From Deltaproteobacteria bacterium CSP1-8 (GTDB lineage Bacteria; Desulfobacterota; Deferrimicrobia; Deferrimicrobiales; Deferrimicrobiaceae): a DNA stretch of 45,687 bases. Positions 36,488 through 45,475 of the stretch are shown here, in pieces. The DNA lies in contig LDXO01000014.1 of the NCBI GenBank assembly GCA_001443455.1, forward strand, positions 1 to 45,687. Reading direction: 5' to 3'. The translations under genes and the position numbers were made by a program. The notes beneath the pieces were generated by a model, which saw only the letters and a program-made list of their open reading frames with translations, was not told the origin of the DNA and did no database searches. The first letter of the stretch is position 1. Each line of letters opens with the position of its first letter.

Positions 36488-36662
36488 GGACCCCGGCTCG
36501 CGGGGGGGTCCCCTCGGCTACGCTCGCGATCTTCGCCCGCTCGCTGCCGGTTCCGCTCGACGGGGACATTCCTGATTCATCTCCGGGATGCGGGAGAGGA
36601 GTGTCCCCGCCCATTCGCTCCACAGGCCGCCTCGTCGACCCCCCCGCAACGCCTCAGGGTCC
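36488..36662 (-). repeat. Repeat family 1, copy D (inverted, interrupted)
   Basis: The minus strand carries the same core as the other copies. Ends GGACCC...GCGGGGGGGTC and GACCCCCCCGC...GGGTCC are complementary. In the middle, where copy E reads GCGATTTCTTCC, a 47-base palindrome (36562-36608) has replaced a few bases, so this copy was invaded after it was in place. Confidence 0.75.
36562..36608 (+). repeat. Repeat family 3 palindrome nested in family 1 copy D
   Basis: GGGGACATTCCT (36562-36573) pairs with AGGAGTGTCCCC (36597-36608), one mismatch, loop of 23 bases. It is the same element type as at 10140-10185 and 31416-31470 but is shorter, and it interrupts the larger repeat. Confidence 0.75.
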
Positions 36663-36746
36663 CCGGTCGTAGGCGCACTCGGGACGGGCCGCGTCATGGG
36701 CGGAGCAGCCGAAGGACGGGGGGTCCGAGCGGAACTTTCCGGGAGG

Positions 36747-36824
36747 GAGGTCAAGCGCAGACTTGCGGATTCATCGCAAGTCGAGCGACGAAGCGAGGGG
36801 CTCCCTCCGAGGATGCGGAAGCCG
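36747..36824 (+). repeat. Repeat family 2, copy 2 (hairpin with covarying stem)
   Basis: GAGGTCAAGCGCA leads into an 8-bp perfect stem GACTTGCG/CGCAAGTC (36760-36767 and 36775-36782, 7-nt loop). A linker, GGGGCTCCCTCCGAGG and TGCGGAAGCCG follow. Against copy 1 (4600-4674) the flanks are conserved but the stem bases differ on both arms and still pair. Confidence 0.6.
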
Positions 36825-36839
36825 GCCATGACGCCCCGC

Positions 36840-36920
36840 ACCAAGGCGCGCAGATGTCGCGCCAGCCGCACGAAAAAGCACGGCAAGCCGAAGGAGCCCC
36901 CCTCCGAGTGAGCGGAGCCG
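36840..36920 (+). repeat. Repeat family 2, diverged third copy
   Basis: A 6-bp stem GGCGCG/CGCGCC (36845-36863) is followed by AGCCGCACG..., then GGAGCCCCCCTCCGAG and GCGGAGCCG (to 36920), which match the right part of copy 1 closely. The stem is again different and again perfect, so a third member is plausible but not certain. Confidence 0.4.
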
Positions 36921-37178
36921 ATGCCTTACCCTGCTGCAAAGGGCGCACTGAGAAGGCGTCCGCCGCAGGGGATCCCCCGAGCGGGAGCGCCGGCGGAACC
37001 GGCGGAGGCCCCGTATCCTGGATGGAACAGGGCGGGCATACTTCACAGGCAAGGGAATGGGCGGGGAAGGGACCGATGGGCACGTTCGCTGGACGCAGCC
37101 GGGGAGCCGGTGCGATCCGCGAGCGGGGACCCCGAAAGGCGAAGCCGCTCCATGCGCCCCTTGGCAAACGGGGATCGT

Positions 37179-37793
37179 CTACTCCCGGTGCTTGAGGTGC
37201 CGGCGGACGTACCAGACGATACCGGCCGCGATCGCGGCCCCGATCAGCAAATCGAATTTGTGGAAATATTCCCGCAGGACAGGCCACCGCTCCCCCATCA
37301 CCATTCCGATGTAGGCAAGGCCCAGGCACCAGGGAAGGGACCCCGCGAACGTGTAGGCGATGAACCGTTTCATCTCCATCCGCGCGACCCCGGCGGGGAA
37401 AGCGATGAAGGTGCGGATGACCGGCAGGAGGCGCGCGAAGAAGACGGTCGCCTCGCCGTGCCGCTCGAACCAGCGGTCCGCCATGTCCAGGTCGTGCCGG
37501 GACATGAGGATATACTTCCCGTACTTCTCGATGAGCGGCCGGCCTCCGTACATCCCCAGGTAGTACGCCGGGACAGAGCCAACGACGCATCCGATCGCCC
37601 CGGCCAGTCCCACGGACCAGAGGGAATATTTCCCCAGGAAGACGAGGTAGCCGGAGAAGGGCATGATCACTTCGGAGGGCAGGGGGATGCATGCGGATTC
37701 GATGGCCATCAGCAAGACGATGCCGGGCAGTCCCATCATCGAGATCACGAAGATGACGAACGAGGCGAGCGCCTCGAGGATCCGGGTCACCAC
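37179..37793 (-). CDS. DedA-family membrane protein
   Basis: The 204-residue product belongs to the DedA/SNARE-associated family, implicated in undecaprenyl-phosphate flipping and membrane homeostasis. Motifs: PGIVLLMAIESACIPLPSEVIMPFSGYLV, VVGSVPAYYLGMYGGRPLIEKYGKYI, WFERHGEATVFFARLLPVIRTFIAFPAGVARM and a C-terminal membrane helix. The GTG at 37793 is 15 bases after the tldD stop, so the two are probably co-transcribed. Confidence 0.9.
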   Translation of the reverse strand: MVTRILEALASFVIFVISMMGLPGIVLLMAIESACIPLPSEVIMPFSGYLVFLGKYSLWSVGLAGAIGCVVGSVPAYYLGMYGGRPLIEKYGKYILMSRHDLDMADRWFERHGEATVFFARLLPVIRTFIAFPAGVARMEMKRFIAYTFAGSLPWCLGLAYIGMVMGERWPVLREYFHKFDLLIGAAIAAGIVWYVRRHLKHRE

Positions 37794-37808
37794 GGCGCGG
37801 GTTCCTCC

Positions 37809-39188
37809 TTATCCCACCGTGATATATGGCGGCCCGAAGCGGAGCGTCGGCTGGGCGTCGCCCACGGGCACACCCTGCCCCTCTTTTCCGCAGGTCCCCA
37901 GGCCGAACCCGAGGTCGGATCCGACCATGTCGATCATCGACAGCGCCTCCGGGCCGTTCCCGGTGATGGTGGCGCCGCGGACCCGCTCGCCCCACCGGCC
38001 GTTCTCGATCCGGTACCCCTCGGCCACCTCGAACATGAAGTCTCCGGTCACGGTGTTTACCTGCCCGCCGCCCATCTTCCGCACGAGGAGCCCGCGGTCC
38101 ACCGAACGTTCGATCTCCCCGGGCGCCGTCGTTCCCGCCAGGATGATCGTGTTCGTCATCCGGGGCACCGGCTTGTGCCGGTAGGACTCCCGCCTTCCGT
38201 TTCCGGTCGACCGGACCCCTTCCTCCATCGCCAGCAGGCGGTCGTAGAGGAACCCTTTCAGGACGCCTCCTTCGACGAGGACCGTCCGCTGGCCCGGGGT
38301 CCCCTCATCGTCGATCCCGAACGACCCCCGCTTGCCCGGCACCGTGGCGTCGTCGACGATCGAAACGAGCGGGCTTGCCACCTGCTTCCCCAGCGAGTCC
38401 CGGTAGACCGACATGCCCCGTCGCGCCAGATCCGCCTCCAGTCCGTGACCGATCGCCTCGTGGACCATCGTCCCCCCCGCCTCGGAGGAGAGCACGACCG
38501 GCATTCTGCCCCCGCCGATTCTCCCCGCGGTGAGCCCCCCAACCGCCCTCTCCGCCGCCTTCCTCGCGAGCACCTCCGGGAGGAACTCGTCGAGGAACTC
38601 CCATCCGCATGTCCCGCCGCCGGTCTCGTACCCCATAGCGAGGACGGATCCGTTTCCGGCCACGCACTGGATGGTCAGGAGCGTGAACGTCTGGGCGTCC
38701 GAGGCGAAGACTCCGGGGTGCGCCGCGACCTCGATCCGTCTTTCCGCCTCCCCGTACGTCGCCCGGACCTGGCGGATCTCCCGGGACATCCCGCGGGCGA
38801 TCCGGTCCATGCCGGTGACGAGGCCTACCTTCTCCCCGACCTCCCGGGACCCCGGGGGGATGACGGCGGCGGACGGCCCGCGAGCGGCTGCCGGGGATGA
38901 TGGAAGAACGGCGGGGATTCCCCCCCCGTCTGCATACCGCGAAAGGTCGCGAGCAAGGGAAAGAACGGCCCGTTCGTCGCACTCGTTGGTGTAGGCGTAG
39001 AAGGTCTTCCCCCGGAAGATGAGGCGGATTCCTATCCCTGCGTCGATCCCCGCCAGGACGCGCTCGACCTTTCCGTCCTCCCGGTGTACCGAAAGCGATT
39101 TCACCTCCTCGTGGAAGAGCTCCCCGTATTCCCCTCCACGGGACAGGAGGGCGGACAGGACGGCCTCAAGGCGCATCTCGGCAAGCAT
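37809..39188 (-). CDS. tldD: TldD/PmbA-family metalloprotease
   Basis: TldD with TldE (PmbA) forms a protease that trims unfolded peptides such as microcin B17 and the CcdA antidote. The 459-residue product has the metal motif GGTMVHEAIGHGLEADLA (HExxxH), the N-terminal VHREDGKVERVLAGIDAGIGIRL, and GQRTVLVEGGVLKGFLYDR plus GRRESYRHKPVPRMTNTII near the active site. ATG at 39188 starts just before the family N-terminus (MRLEAVLSALL). The TldE partner is not in the window. Confidence 0.9.
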   Translation of the reverse strand: MLAEMRLEAVLSALLSRGGEYGELFHEEVKSLSVHREDGKVERVLAGIDAGIGIRLIFRGKTFYAYTNECDERAVLSLARDLSRYADGGGIPAVLPSSPAAARGPSAAVIPPGSREVGEKVGLVTGMDRIARGMSREIRQVRATYGEAERRIEVAAHPGVFASDAQTFTLLTIQCVAGNGSVLAMGYETGGGTCGWEFLDEFLPEVLARKAAERAVGGLTAGRIGGGRMPVVLSSEAGGTMVHEAIGHGLEADLARRGMSVYRDSLGKQVASPLVSIVDDATVPGKRGSFGIDDEGTPGQRTVLVEGGVLKGFLYDRLLAMEEGVRSTGNGRRESYRHKPVPRMTNTIILAGTTAPGEIERSVDRGLLVRKMGGGQVNTVTGDFMFEVAEGYRIENGRWGERVRGATITGNGPEALSMIDMVGSDLGFGLGTCGKEGQGVPVGDAQPTLRFGPPYITVG

Positions 39189-39273
39189 CGGCTCTCCGGG
39201 GCATCGGCCGCCCCGCGTGCCTGCCCTTCGCGCGTGCGATGGCCGGACGATGGGCGGTACCTCGCGTTTTGTG

Positions 39274-39279
39274 TATACT
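39274..39279 (+). promoter_or_regulatory. Candidate -10 element for the TPR gene
   Basis: TATACT, 30 bases before the ATG at 39309, in an AT-rich patch (TTTTGTGTATACTGATTC). No convincing -35 stands 17 bases upstream. The 120-base gap 39189-39308 also separates divergent tldD. Confidence 0.35.
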
Positions 39280-39308
39280 GATTCTACCAAGTGTACCCGA
39301 GGGAGCGG

Positions 39309-41012
39309 ATGAAAGCGAGAATCCTGGCGGCTACCGTGGCGGCCGCATGTTTGTTTGCCCATGATGCCGGGGCATTTCACGGAAACGCCACGGGGATCAG
39401 TACACGCCTGCAGGGGCGGGCGTACACCCAGTTCCTCACCGGCTACCTCCGGTACAAGGAAGGGAATCTCGACGCCGCCCTCGAATCATACCGCAAGGCC
39501 CTCCGGTACCAGGAAAACGAGCCGGAAATCCTCTACGAGATCGCGAACGTCCTCGTGAAGAAGGGGAAATTCTCCGAGGCGAAGGAAAACCTGGAGAAGG
39601 CCCTGGCCAGCGACGAAAAGCATGCCCGTTCCCGCTATCTCCTGGCGGGGATCCTGGCCGCGACCGGTGACAAGGAAAAGGCGATATCCCTGTATTCCCA
39701 GGCGATATCCGACGACCCGGACAACGAGGAGGCATACCTTCACCTTTCCACGCTCTACGCCGAGAAAGGGGAGTTCGGACGGGCGGAGGAGTATCTCACC
39801 ACCCTGATCGGGAGGAGCCCGGGTTCGTTCCTCGCGTACTATTACCGGGGGAGGCTCGGGGCTGTCCAGAAGAAATTCGACAGCGCTCTTTCCGACTTCG
39901 ACAAGTCGCTCTCGATCCAGCCGGCGTTCGACGGCGCCCTCATCGATTCCGGGGGCGTCCTCGAACTGATGGGGCGTCACGAGGAGGCGGAGGAGAGGTA
40001 CCAGAGGGCGGTTGCGCAAAACCCGGGGAACCCGTTCATCCGGGAACGTCTCGGGCGGGTCCTCATCATCGAAAAAAAGATCGATCAGGCGGTCGACCAG
40101 TACGAGGAACTGAAAAAATTCGCCCAGGGGAACCTGGACTTCCGGACGAAGCTCGGGCTTCTCTATCTCGACCGGGACCGGTACGACGAAGCGATCAACG
40201 AGTTCCTGTTCGTGCTCGCGTCCCAGCCGGAGAACAGCCAGGTGCGGTTCTTCCTCGGGACCGCCTACCAGGAAAAGGGTCTGTTTCCGGAGGCCGAGAA
40301 GGAATTCCGCTCGATCCCGGAATCGTCGCCGGTGTACCGGGACGCGATGCTTCACGTCGCGATGTCCCTGAGCCGCCGGAAGCAGATCGAGGAAGCGATC
40401 GGGGTGACCCGGAAACTGCGCGAGAAGTTCCCGGAGGACGTCTCGCTGATGATCTTCCTGGGAACGCAGCTGGAGGAGGGGAAGCGGTACCCGGAGGCCC
40501 TCGGAGTTCTCACCGAGGCGGTGCAGAAGGAGCCGAAAAACGCCTCGGCCCGGTTCTCCCTCGGGGTGGTCTACGACAAGCTGGGAGACCTCGACAAGCT
40601 CGTCTCGTCCCTGGAGAAGGCGATCGAGCTCGACCCGGAGCACGCCACGGCCATGAACTACCTCGGGTACACGTACGCGGACCGGAACATGCGTCTTCCG
40701 GAGGCCGAATCCCTGATCCGCCGGGCATTGGAGATCCGGCCGAACGACGGGTACTTCATCGACAGCCTCGCCTGGGTCTACTACCGGATGGGGGAGTACC
40801 AGCGCGCCGAGGCCGAAATCCGCCGCGCGCTCTCGTTCATCCCCGACGATCCCGTCATCCTCGAACACACGGGGGACATCCTGTTTGTGGAGGGGAAGAA
40901 GGAAGAGGCCGCGGCCTATTACGATAAGGCGATTTCCCACGGGCACGAGAAGCCCGAGGAGATCAGGAACAAGCTGAGCCAGATCCGGAAGGCGGGCTCC
41001 ACGGCGAAGTGA
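39309..41012 (+). CDS. TPR-repeat protein with signal peptide
   Basis: The 567-residue product starts MKARILAATVAAACLFAHDAGAFHG, a signal peptide. It continues as about a dozen tetratricopeptide units, each with the A/G-Y-x-x-A pattern, for example ARSRYLLAGILAATGDKEKAISLYSQAI and AVAQNPGNPFIRERLGRVL. The length and even helix spacing suggest a periplasmic or outer-membrane scaffold. The stop overlaps the GTG of the next lipoprotein gene, so the pair may act together, perhaps in envelope assembly; that role is inference. ATG at 39309 is chosen for its signal peptide. Confidence 0.85.
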   Translation: MKARILAATVAAACLFAHDAGAFHGNATGISTRLQGRAYTQFLTGYLRYKEGNLDAALESYRKALRYQENEPEILYEIANVLVKKGKFSEAKENLEKALASDEKHARSRYLLAGILAATGDKEKAISLYSQAISDDPDNEEAYLHLSTLYAEKGEFGRAEEYLTTLIGRSPGSFLAYYYRGRLGAVQKKFDSALSDFDKSLSIQPAFDGALIDSGGVLELMGRHEEAEERYQRAVAQNPGNPFIRERLGRVLIIEKKIDQAVDQYEELKKFAQGNLDFRTKLGLLYLDRDRYDEAINEFLFVLASQPENSQVRFFLGTAYQEKGLFPEAEKEFRSIPESSPVYRDAMLHVAMSLSRRKQIEEAIGVTRKLREKFPEDVSLMIFLGTQLEEGKRYPEALGVLTEAVQKEPKNASARFSLGVVYDKLGDLDKLVSSLEKAIELDPEHATAMNYLGYTYADRNMRLPEAESLIRRALEIRPNDGYFIDSLAWVYYRMGEYQRAEAEIRRALSFIPDDPVILEHTGDILFVEGKKEEAAAYYDKAISHGHEKPEEIRNKLSQIRKAGSTAK

Positions 41013-41701
41013 AGGCGGGGGACGCCTCTTCGAAGAACCACCCGGCGGCCCGGATCGGCGGTCGGTTCCTCGCGGCATGCGTTCCGGTCTTGTTGTTCGT
41101 CGCGGCTGGGACGGGTTGCGCGCCTGCCCGCCAGCGCCTCGTCGGGGAGGAAGCCAGAACGGCGTCCACGTTTTTCGTCTCGACGGCGGACGTTTGTTTC
41201 CCCATCCGGGCGTCGTTTTCGGGGATCGCCGAGCTCTCCGGGCGGCCCGTTCCCTTCCTCGCCGGCCTTTCCTCCCGGACCGCTTCGGAAGAGATCCTGG
41301 GGTTCTACGATCCCATGGGGCGTGCGGTCCTGTTCCTTCGCAACGAGGGGGGAAACGTGTCCGTCACCCGCGGTCCCGCCGCGGACGAGTTCCCGCCGGG
41401 GAACATCCGGCCTCTGGATGCGGGACCGGTGTCGCTCGGGCGCATCCTGTCGGGCGCCGCCGGGTATCCCGTGGACGGGGGAGAGGTGGGCAGAGCGCCG
41501 GACGGAAGCTGGGTCCTCGCGGGGAGGGGACAGACGCTTTTTTCCGATCCGTCGCGCCGCCTGCTCTCCCGGGCGGAATATGATATTTCTGGAAAGCGGG
41601 TCACCGTGACGTACCCGGGACGGGATTCCCGCGGACCGCCCCGGACGGTGGAGGTCGAGGTCATGGGGAACAGGATCCTGCTCCGGAGGGACGGGGAATG
41701 A
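41009..41701 (+). CDS. Outer-membrane-type lipoprotein, LolB/DUF4292-like
   Basis: The 230-residue product has a basic N-terminus, a hydrophobic segment and the lipobox VAAGTGC with Cys at residue 37, so it is a lipoprotein. The mature part is beta-rich, with FSGIAELSGRPVPFLAGLSS, DPMGRAVLFLRNEGGNVSV and RRLLSRAEYDISGKRVTVTYPG. This suggests the incomplete barrel of the LolB/DUF4292 group, but the similarity is weak. The GTG overlaps the TPR stop and the gene ends 4 bases inside the next start. Function not assigned. Confidence 0.65.
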   Translation: MKAGDASSKNHPAARIGGRFLAACVPVLLFVAAGTGCAPARQRLVGEEARTASTFFVSTADVCFPIRASFSGIAELSGRPVPFLAGLSSRTASEEILGFYDPMGRAVLFLRNEGGNVSVTRGPAADEFPPGNIRPLDAGPVSLGRILSGAAGYPVDGGEVGRAPDGSWVLAGRGQTLFSDPSRRLLSRAEYDISGKRVTVTYPGRDSRGPPRTVEVEVMGNRILLRRDGE

Positions 41702-43338
41702 AGATCGCCCGGGTTCTTGTGGCCGCTCTTGCCTTCGTTTTGGCGGCGGGATGCGCAAAGGAGAAACAGGAAGCCGGGAGCGCGGGACCGGTCGGCTCGG
41801 ACGCCCCCGCCCACGGCGACGCCATCGTCGAGGGGAGCATCGGGGACGTGAGCGGCTTCCTCACGGCCGTCACCTCCGACTCCGCCTCCCACACGGCGGC
41901 GGGCTACGTCTTCAGCGGCCTCGTCCGGTACGACAAGAACCTGAAGCTCGAGGGGGAACTGGCCGAGTCCTGGGAGGTCTCTCCCGACGGGAAGAGGATC
42001 ACCTTCCGCCTCCGGAAAGGGGTGACGTGGCACGACGGAAAGCCGTTCACGTCGGAGGACGTTCTGTTCACCTACCGGAGGATGATCGACCCGAACACGC
42101 CGACCGCCTACGCGGAGGACTTCAAGCAGGTGAAGCGGGCCGAAACCCCCGACCCACGCACCTTCGTCGTCGAGTACGGCAAGCCGTTCGCCCCCGCGCT
42201 CGCCTCCTGGGGGATGCACGTCCTTCCGAAGCACCTGCTCGCGGAGTACCCCGACATCTCCCGCAGTCCCCTGAACAAGAAGCCCGTGGGGACCGGGCCG
42301 TTCCGGTTCGTGGAGTGGAAGACCGGGGAGAAGACGGTCTTCGAGGCGAACCCGGACTACTTCGAGGGACGGCCGTACCTTTCCCGCGTCATCACGCGCG
42401 TCATCCCGGACCCGGCCACCATGTTCCTGGAGCTCAAATCCGGCGGGATCGACATGATGGGGGTCACCCCCCTCCAGTACACGAGGCAGACGGAGACGGA
42501 GGAATTCCGGAAGTTGTTCCACAAGTACCGGTACCTCTCCTTCGGGTACACCTATCTGGGGTTCCGGCTCTCCCACCCCCTCTTCTCGGACCAACGCGTC
42601 CGGCAGGCCATCGCCCACGCGATCCACAAGAAGGAGATCATCGACGGAGTCCTCTTCGGTCTCGGGCAGGAGGCCACCGGGCCGTACAAGCCGGGGACGT
42701 GGGTGCACAACCCCGACGTGAAGAGGTACCCTTACGACCCGCAACGTGCGAAGGCGCTTCTCGGGGAGGCGGGATGGAAGGACGCGGACGGCGACGGCGT
42801 CCTCGAGAAGGAGGGGCGGAAGTTCTCCTTCACGGTCCTCACCAACGCGGGGAACGAGAGCCGGGCGAAGACGGCCGCGATCATCCAGCAGAACCTGGAC
42901 GGCGTCGGGGTCAAGATGGAGATCCGGACGCTGGAGTGGGCTGCCTTCATCAACGAGTTCGTGGACAAGCGGAAGTTCGACGCGGTGATCCTCGGCTGGA
43001 GCATCCCCCAGGACCCCGACCAGTACGACATCTGGAGCTCGAAGAAGACGGGGCCGAAGGAGCTCAACTTCGTGGGTTTCCAGAACGCGGAGGTGGACCG
43101 GCTCCTCGAGGAGGGACGACGCACCTTCGACCTCGAGAAGAGGAAGAAGGCCTACTCCCGCATCCAGGAGATCCTGGCGGAGGAGCAGCCCTACGTCTTC
43201 CTCTATTACCCGGACGCGCTTCCGGTCGTGCACAAGCGCATTCACGGGATCGAGCCGGCCCCCGCGGGGATCTCCTACAACTTCATCAAGTGGTACGTGC
43301 CCAAGGACCAGCAGAGGTACACCACCTTCCAGCAATAG
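41698..43338 (+). CDS. Peptide/nickel-type ABC transporter, binding lipoprotein
   Basis: This receptor of a Dpp/Opp importer takes up di- or oligopeptides, or nickel chelates. The 546-residue product has a lipobox LAAGC (Cys at 19) and the SBP_bac_5 pattern: [69 protein letters not shown] and [24 protein letters not shown] at 41698 overlaps the previous stop. The permeases follow at 43346 and 44332 and an ATPase at 45476. Confidence 0.92.
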   Translation: MKIARVLVAALAFVLAAGCAKEKQEAGSAGPVGSDAPAHGDAIVEGSIGDVSGFLTAVTSDSASHTAAGYVFSGLVRYDKNLKLEGELAESWEVSPDGKRITFRLRKGVTWHDGKPFTSEDVLFTYRRMIDPNTPTAYAEDFKQVKRAETPDPRTFVVEYGKPFAPALASWGMHVLPKHLLAEYPDISRSPLNKKPVGTGPFRFVEWKTGEKTVFEANPDYFEGRPYLSRVITRVIPDPATMFLELKSGGIDMMGVTPLQYTRQTETEEFRKLFHKYRYLSFGYTYLGFRLSHPLFSDQRVRQAIAHAIHKKEIIDGVLFGLGQEATGPYKPGTWVHNPDVKRYPYDPQRAKALLGEAGWKDADGDGVLEKEGRKFSFTVLTNAGNESRAKTAAIIQQNLDGVGVKMEIRTLEWAAFINEFVDKRKFDAVILGWSIPQDPDQYDIWSSKKTGPKELNFVGFQNAEVDRLLEEGRRTFDLEKRKKAYSRIQEILAEEQPYVFLYYPDALPVVHKRIHGIEPAPAGISYNFIKWYVPKDQQRYTTFQQ

Positions 43339-43345
43339 GGGACGG

Positions 43346-44320
43346 ATGCTCCGCTATATCGCCCGCCGCTTGGTGCTCACAGTCCCGCTCCTGATCGGGA
43401 TCAGCCTCATCTCCTTCCTCGTCATCCACGCGGCCCCCGGCGGGCCGGTGGAGATGGCCACGGACCTGAACCCCAAGGTCACGGCGGAGGCGAGGGAGAG
43501 GCTTCGGGCGTATTACGGCCTGGACCAGCCGATCCACGTGCAGTACGTGCGGTGGCTCGGTCGAATGGCCACCCTCGATTTCGGGCAGAGCTTCTCCCGC
43601 GACGGGAAGCAGGTCTCCGAGAAGATCGGGGAGAGGATCCCGGTGACGCTGGCGATCAACGTCCTGTCGATGCTCCTCATCTTCCTGGTCGCGATCCCCA
43701 TCGGCGTCTACTCGGCGGTGCGGAAGGACTCGTGGTTCGACCGGATTTCCACGGTGGTGGTGTTCACGGGGTTCGCCGTGCCCACGTTCTGGCTCGCCCT
43801 GCTGCTCATGATCCTGTTCGGCGTGAAGCTGAGGTGGCTCCCCATCTCGGGGCTCGTCTCGCTGGAGTACGATTCCCTGGGCCTGGCGGGGAAGATCTGG
43901 GACCGGACGAGCCACCTCCTCCTTCCGGTGTTCGTGTCGGCCTTCGGGGGACTGGCCGGGTTCTCCCGCTACATGCGGTCGAACATGCTGGAGGTGATCC
44001 GGCAGGACTACATCGCGACCGCCCGGGCGAAGGGGCTCCCCGAGCGGAAGGTCGTGTTCCGCCACGCGATGCGAAACGCGCTCCTTCCCTTCATCACCAT
44101 CCTGGGGCTCTCCGTGCCGGGCCTTCTCGGCGGGTCGGTCATCTTCGAGTCGATCTTCGCGATCCCCGGCCTCGGGCAGCTCTTCTACCAGAGCGTGATG
44201 TCCCGGGACTACCCGCTGATCATGGGGGCGCTGGTGATCGGCGCCTTCCTGACCCTGATCGGGAACCTGCTGGCCGACGTCGGGTACGCTTTGGCGGACC
44301 CGCGGATCCGCACGGAGTAG
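43346..44320 (+). CDS. dppB: Peptide ABC transporter permease, DppB/OppB type
   Basis: This is the first membrane subunit of the peptide importer. The 324-residue product starts [34 protein letters not shown], has [17 protein letters not shown] and six membrane segments. The binding-protein-dependent permease signature [44 protein letters not shown] contains the EAA-loop. No anomalies were seen. It starts 8 bases after the binding-protein stop. Confidence 0.93.
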   Translation: MLRYIARRLVLTVPLLIGISLISFLVIHAAPGGPVEMATDLNPKVTAEARERLRAYYGLDQPIHVQYVRWLGRMATLDFGQSFSRDGKQVSEKIGERIPVTLAINVLSMLLIFLVAIPIGVYSAVRKDSWFDRISTVVVFTGFAVPTFWLALLLMILFGVKLRWLPISGLVSLEYDSLGLAGKIWDRTSHLLLPVFVSAFGGLAGFSRYMRSNMLEVIRQDYIATARAKGLPERKVVFRHAMRNALLPFITILGLSVPGLLGGSVIFESIFAIPGLGQLFYQSVMSRDYPLIMGALVIGAFLTLIGNLLADVGYALADPRIRTE

Positions 44321-44331
44321 GGGGAATCCGC

Positions 44332-45189
44332 GTGGGCGCGGGGACGAGCTCCATCTTCCGGGATTTCCTCCGCAGGCTGTTTCGGAACCGGCTCGCGGCG
44401 GGTGGGGGGATCGTCATCGCGCTGCTTTTCGTGGTCGCGGCCGTCCCGTCCCTGGTGACCGACCGGGACCCGAACCGGATCGACATCCTCCGGATCCTCG
44501 CGCCTCCCTCCGCGGAGCACCCGCTGGGGACCGACGAACTGGGGCGGGACGTCCTCTCGCGGATGGTCCACGGGGGGAGGATCTCCCTGGAAGTCGGCTT
44601 CGTGGCCACGGGGATCGCCACGGCCATCGGTCTCGTGGTGGGGCTTATCGCCGGATTCTACGGGAGGTGGGTCGACGGCGTCCTCATGCGGTTCGTCGAT
44701 ATCATGCTCTGTTTCCCCTCCTTCTTCCTGATCCTCGCCGTCATCGCCTTCCTCGGGCCGTCGATCATCAACATCATGGTCGTCATCGGGCTCACCCACT
44801 GGATGGGAGCCGCAAGGCTCATCCGGGCCGAGACGCTTTCGCTGAAGGAGAGGGACTTCGTGGCGGCGGCCCGGGCCCAGGGGGCGGGCAACCTGCGGAT
44901 CATCTTCCGCCACATCCTCCCCAACGCGCTCGCCCCCGTCCTCGTCTGGGCCACCCTGGGGGTCGCCGGCGCCATCCTCGTGGAGTCAAGCCTCTCGTTC
45001 CTTGGAATCGGCGTGCAGCCTCCCACCCCGTCCTGGGGGAACATCCTCACGGCGGGGAAGGACAACATCGAGTTCGCGTGGTGGCTCTCCGTCTATCCCG
45101 GTCTGGCCATCCTGGTCACCGTCCTCGGGTACTACCTCCTGGGCGAGGGGATCCAGGACGCCGCCGACCCGCGGCTCAAGGGGAGGTGA
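44332..45189 (+). CDS. dppC: Peptide ABC transporter permease, DppC/OppC type
   Basis: This is the second permease subunit. The 285-residue product has the N-terminal [55 protein letters not shown] and the coupling EAA-loop [41 protein letters not shown]. The GTG at 44332 is 11 bases after the dppB stop; upstream sequence in the frame lies in dppB. It is separated from the ATPase gene by repeat copy E. Confidence 0.92.
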   Translation: MGAGTSSIFRDFLRRLFRNRLAAGGGIVIALLFVVAAVPSLVTDRDPNRIDILRILAPPSAEHPLGTDELGRDVLSRMVHGGRISLEVGFVATGIATAIGLVVGLIAGFYGRWVDGVLMRFVDIMLCFPSFFLILAVIAFLGPSIINIMVVIGLTHWMGAARLIRAETLSLKERDFVAAARAQGAGNLRIIFRHILPNALAPVLVWATLGVAGAILVESSLSFLGIGVQPPTPSWGNILTAGKDNIEFAWWLSVYPGLAILVTVLGYYLLGEGIQDAADPRLKGR

Positions 45190-45475
45190 GGGATTACCGA
45201 ACGTTCGGGCATATTCCGCACATGGTGCCCCGGTCATCGTGCGCCCTGTACCGGGGCCCCTGGCTCGCGGAGGGGTCCCCTCGGCTACGCTCGCGACCTT
45301 GCGCCCGCTCGCTGCCGGTTCCGCTCGACGCGATTTCTTCCTCGCTCCACAGGCCGCCTCGTCGCCCCCCCCGCATCGCCTAGGGGCCCCGGGATCCGGC
45401 ACTCGCCGCCGGGCGCACGAACGCTGCGCCTCGGGTTCCTGGACGGCTTCTTCGCCGGGGGCCGGGGGGGTCGCC
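45190..45475. other. dppC-dppD intergenic gap with family 1 copy E
   Basis: A 286-base stretch: a 12-bp palindrome CCGAACGTTCGG (45197-45208), family 1 copy E (45251-45392) and about 80 bases of plain GC-rich sequence before the ATPase GTG. No coding signal. In most dpp operons these genes are adjacent, so the gap is the result of insertion. Confidence 0.6.
45251..45392 (-). repeat. Repeat family 1, copy E (inverted orientation)
   Basis: The best-preserved terminal stem: CCGGGGCCCCT (45251-45261) pairs perfectly with AGGGGCCCCGG (45382-45392). Inside, the minus strand has the family core, with GAGCGGAACCGGCAGCGAGCG and GGCCTGTGGAGCGAGG. No outer TTTACGAGACG shell. Confidence 0.75.

Larger units (their letters stand above)
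36447..37178. other. Noncoding repeat island between the BtrH-like gene and dedA
   Basis: This 732-base gap holds family 1 copy D with a nested family 3 palindrome, family 2 copy 2 and a diverged third copy. After that come about 250 bases of GC-rich sequence with short inverted blocks (for example GGCGCG/CGCGCC at 36845-36863) but no gene that can be supported. The long open frames here run through the repeats and have no recognisable protein features, so none is called. Confidence 0.6.

Noticed and set aside
35388-36623. Upstream open extension of the tatC frame on the minus strand (total 648 codons)
   Set aside because: It is antisense to the BtrH-like gene and has no family similarity. 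TatC begins at GTG 35387 after a good ribosome-binding site.
36751-37995. A 414-codon minus-strand frame through the repeat island and dedA
   Set aside because: Overlaps dedA out of frame, and within the island it only translates repeat sequence; composition is the R/P/G-rich pattern of antisense frames in GC-rich DNA.
45197-45208. CCGAACGTTCGG palindrome as an operator
   Set aside because: A 12-bp palindrome is expected by chance in GC-rich DNA of this length, and it lies after dppC rather than before a promoter.
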